Assembly (NCBI GenBank): GCA_913054485.1
Contig: CAJXHQ010000164.1
Span: 1-6,963, forward strand
Reading direction: 5' to 3'
DNA length: 6,963 nucleotides
Source of the DNA: an uncultured Paracoccaceae bacterium
GTDB lineage: Bacteria > Pseudomonadota > Alphaproteobacteria > Rhodobacterales > Rhodobacteraceae
Shown in pieces: positions 6,046 through 6,963 of this stretch (positions are counted from its first letter, which is position 1; each line of letters starts with the position of its first letter). Under the pieces are notes generated by a model. The model saw only the letters and a program-made list of their open reading frames with translations. It searched no databases and was not told the DNA's origin. The position numbers were made by a program, and so were the translations under genes.

Positions 6046-6120
6046 CAGATACCGTGAACAGCTGCTAATGCTTGCAGCCCCCGGCTCAGCGTGGTCATAT
6101 GTTTTTACCAATTCCCCCGT

Positions 6121-6124
6121 GAGG
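6121..6124 (+). promoter_or_regulatory. Ribosome binding site fixing the GTG start of the regulator
   Basis: GAGG, seven bases before GTG at 6132, is well placed for initiation. No ATG-led alternative fits the family N-terminus, so this site decides the start. Confidence 0.6.
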
Positions 6125-6131
6125 TGCCGCC

Positions 6132-6902
6132 GTGCCTTTCCAGAAAGTCCAACCCGAAAAGCTTTCCACCACAGTTGTGCGCCAGATTGAGCAGCTGATC
6201 TTGCGCGGCGTACTGACGCCGGGCGAACGGCTGCCCTCTGAACGCGAACTGTCCGAACGGCTCGGCGTGTCGCGCCCTTCGCCGCCTGAGGCCATTGCAG
6301 AGCTACAGGAGCGCGGCCTGCTGGCCGCCAAAGCCGGGTCAGGCATCTTTGTGGCCGATGTGCTCGGTTCTGCGTTCTCGCCGGCACTGGTGCAGCTCTT
6401 CGCGACCCATGACGAGGCGGTCTTCGATTACCTCGCCTTCCGGCGCGATATGGAAGGGCTGGCGGCCGAACGCGCCGCGCGGCTGGGGTCCGATTTTGAC
6501 CTTAAGGTGATCGACACAATCTTCCGAAAGATGTCCGCTGTCGGCAGCCCGGTGGAATCCGAAGAGGCCGCCAAGCTGGACGCGCAGTTCCATTCCGCCA
6601 TTCTGGACGCCAGCCACAATGTGGTGATGCTGCATATGATGCGCTCGATGTTCGAATTGCTGCACAAGGGTGTGTTCTATAACCGCCGCATCATGTTCCA
6701 GCAGCTGACCAATCAGGAAGCGCTGCTGGATCAGCACGGCGCCATCAATGCAGCCCTTCAGGCCCGCGACCCGGCCGGTGCCCGCGCTGCGGTGGAGGCT
6801 CATCTGGACTATGTCCGCCAGGCCCTGCTGGATCACCAGCGCGCCGAACATAACGCCGAAGTCGCACGGCAACGGCTGGAGCATCAGCAAACCAAGGGAT
6901 AA
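6132..6902 (+). CDS. PdhR-like GntR/FadR-family transcriptional regulator with an altered recognition helix
   Basis: A 256-residue regulator starting at GTG (6132), with GAGG seven bases upstream. The N-terminal winged helix-turn-helix spans about residues 9-75, including G-E-R-L-P-S-E-R-E-L (31-40) and wing G-S-G-I-F-V (69-74). The C-terminal FCD ligand domain (about 95-235) keeps the metal-site set Asp150, His154, His202 and His224. The overall layout, including K-L-S near the start and the A-S-H-N-V-V-M-L-H stretch, closely resembles E. coli PdhR, but pyruvate binding cannot be assumed. The oddity is in the recognition helix: S-R-P-S-P51-P52-E-A-I, where relatives have S-R-P-S-L-R-E-A-I. 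The arginine corresponds to one that contacts DNA in FadR, and two prolines would strain the helix. Codons are CCG CCT (6282-6287). The frame is otherwise intact. It is divergent from the aminotransferase and is its probable regulator, and perhaps its own. The protein may be functional with new specificity, inactive, or affected by sequence error. Confidence 0.93.
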   Translation: MPFQKVQPEKLSTTVVRQIEQLILRGVLTPGERLPSERELSERLGVSRPSPPEAIAELQERGLLAAKAGSGIFVADVLGSAFSPALVQLFATHDEAVFDYLAFRRDMEGLAAERAARLGSDFDLKVIDTIFRKMSAVGSPVESEEAAKLDAQFHSAILDASHNVVMLHMMRSMFELLHKGVFYNRRIMFQQLTNQEALLDQHGAINAALQARDPAGARAAVEAHLDYVRQALLDHQRAEHNAEVARQRLEHQQTKG

Positions 6903-6963
6903 GACTTCATAGGACTGTGAACCCTGACCGGCCGGAGCTGGCCTTAGCAGCCTGGCTTTGAAC
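6903..6963. other. Non-coding tail after the regulator
   Basis: These 61 bases follow the TAA of the regulator. A short GGCC-GGAGCT-GGCC inverted repeat is present, but with only four pairs and no U tract it is not a convincing terminator. No gene start is visible before the window ends. Confidence 0.4.

Noticed and set aside
6090..6112. A third operator in the divergent gap (TGGT ... ACCA around 6091-6110)
   Set aside because: The half-sites are 11 bases apart and lack the ATATTG arms of the two good copies.
6339..6890. A 183-codon minus-strand frame inside the regulator gene
   Set aside because: It is fully antisense to a clear GntR/FadR-family coding region and has no motif.

Overview
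The window is GC-rich alphaproteobacterial DNA, most likely from the Rhodobacteraceae (roseobacter group). The SMC protein has the roughly 1150-residue form and the hinge type I associate with that family. Third positions are strongly G/C, and the non-coding gaps carry candidate sites for alphaproteobacterial cell-cycle regulators. Genus and species cannot be fixed from the sequence. I see no mobile element, tRNA, rRNA, CRISPR array or phage gene; this looks like chromosomal backbone.

Layout, left to right. (a) Positions 1-205, minus strand: 5' part of a gene for a secreted YbjN-like protein that runs off the left edge. (b) 286-603, minus: a small secreted protein of unknown function. (c) 657-4112, minus: a complete smc gene (1151 aa), starting at TTG. 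(d) 4113-4262: the smc leader and promoter region, with a candidate -10 box, a perfect DnaA box and two GANTC methylation sites. (e) 4263-4682, minus: a small cysteine-rich lipoprotein of unknown function, with a CtrA-type half-site just upstream. (f) 4735-5934, minus: a PLP-dependent aminotransferase of the ARO8/LysN type. (g) 5935-6131: a divergent control region with two near-identical dyad repeats. (h) 6132-6902, plus: a PdhR-like GntR/FadR-family regulator. (i) 6903-6963: non-coding tail.

How the parts may work together. The regulator and aminotransferase form a classic divergent pair: two copies of a 21-bp dyad element cover the best aminotransferase promoter (-35 TTGACA at 6022-6027, -10 at 6000-6005), so the regulator probably controls the aminotransferase and perhaps itself. 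A notable oddity is that the regulator's recognition helix reads S-R-P-S-P-P-E-A-I, with two prolines where the family has a hydrophobic residue and a nearly invariant arginine. This may mean altered or lost DNA binding, or a base-calling error.

The second point of interest is the smc upstream region. A perfect DnaA box lies between a TATAGT -10 box and a poor -35 position, and two of the five GANTC sites I found in the window lie in the leader. With the CtrA-type half-site ahead of the lipoprotein gene, this suggests that condensin expression may be tied to the cell cycle. That is inference from motifs only. I see no wholly new multi-gene system; most of the window is ordinary core genome.
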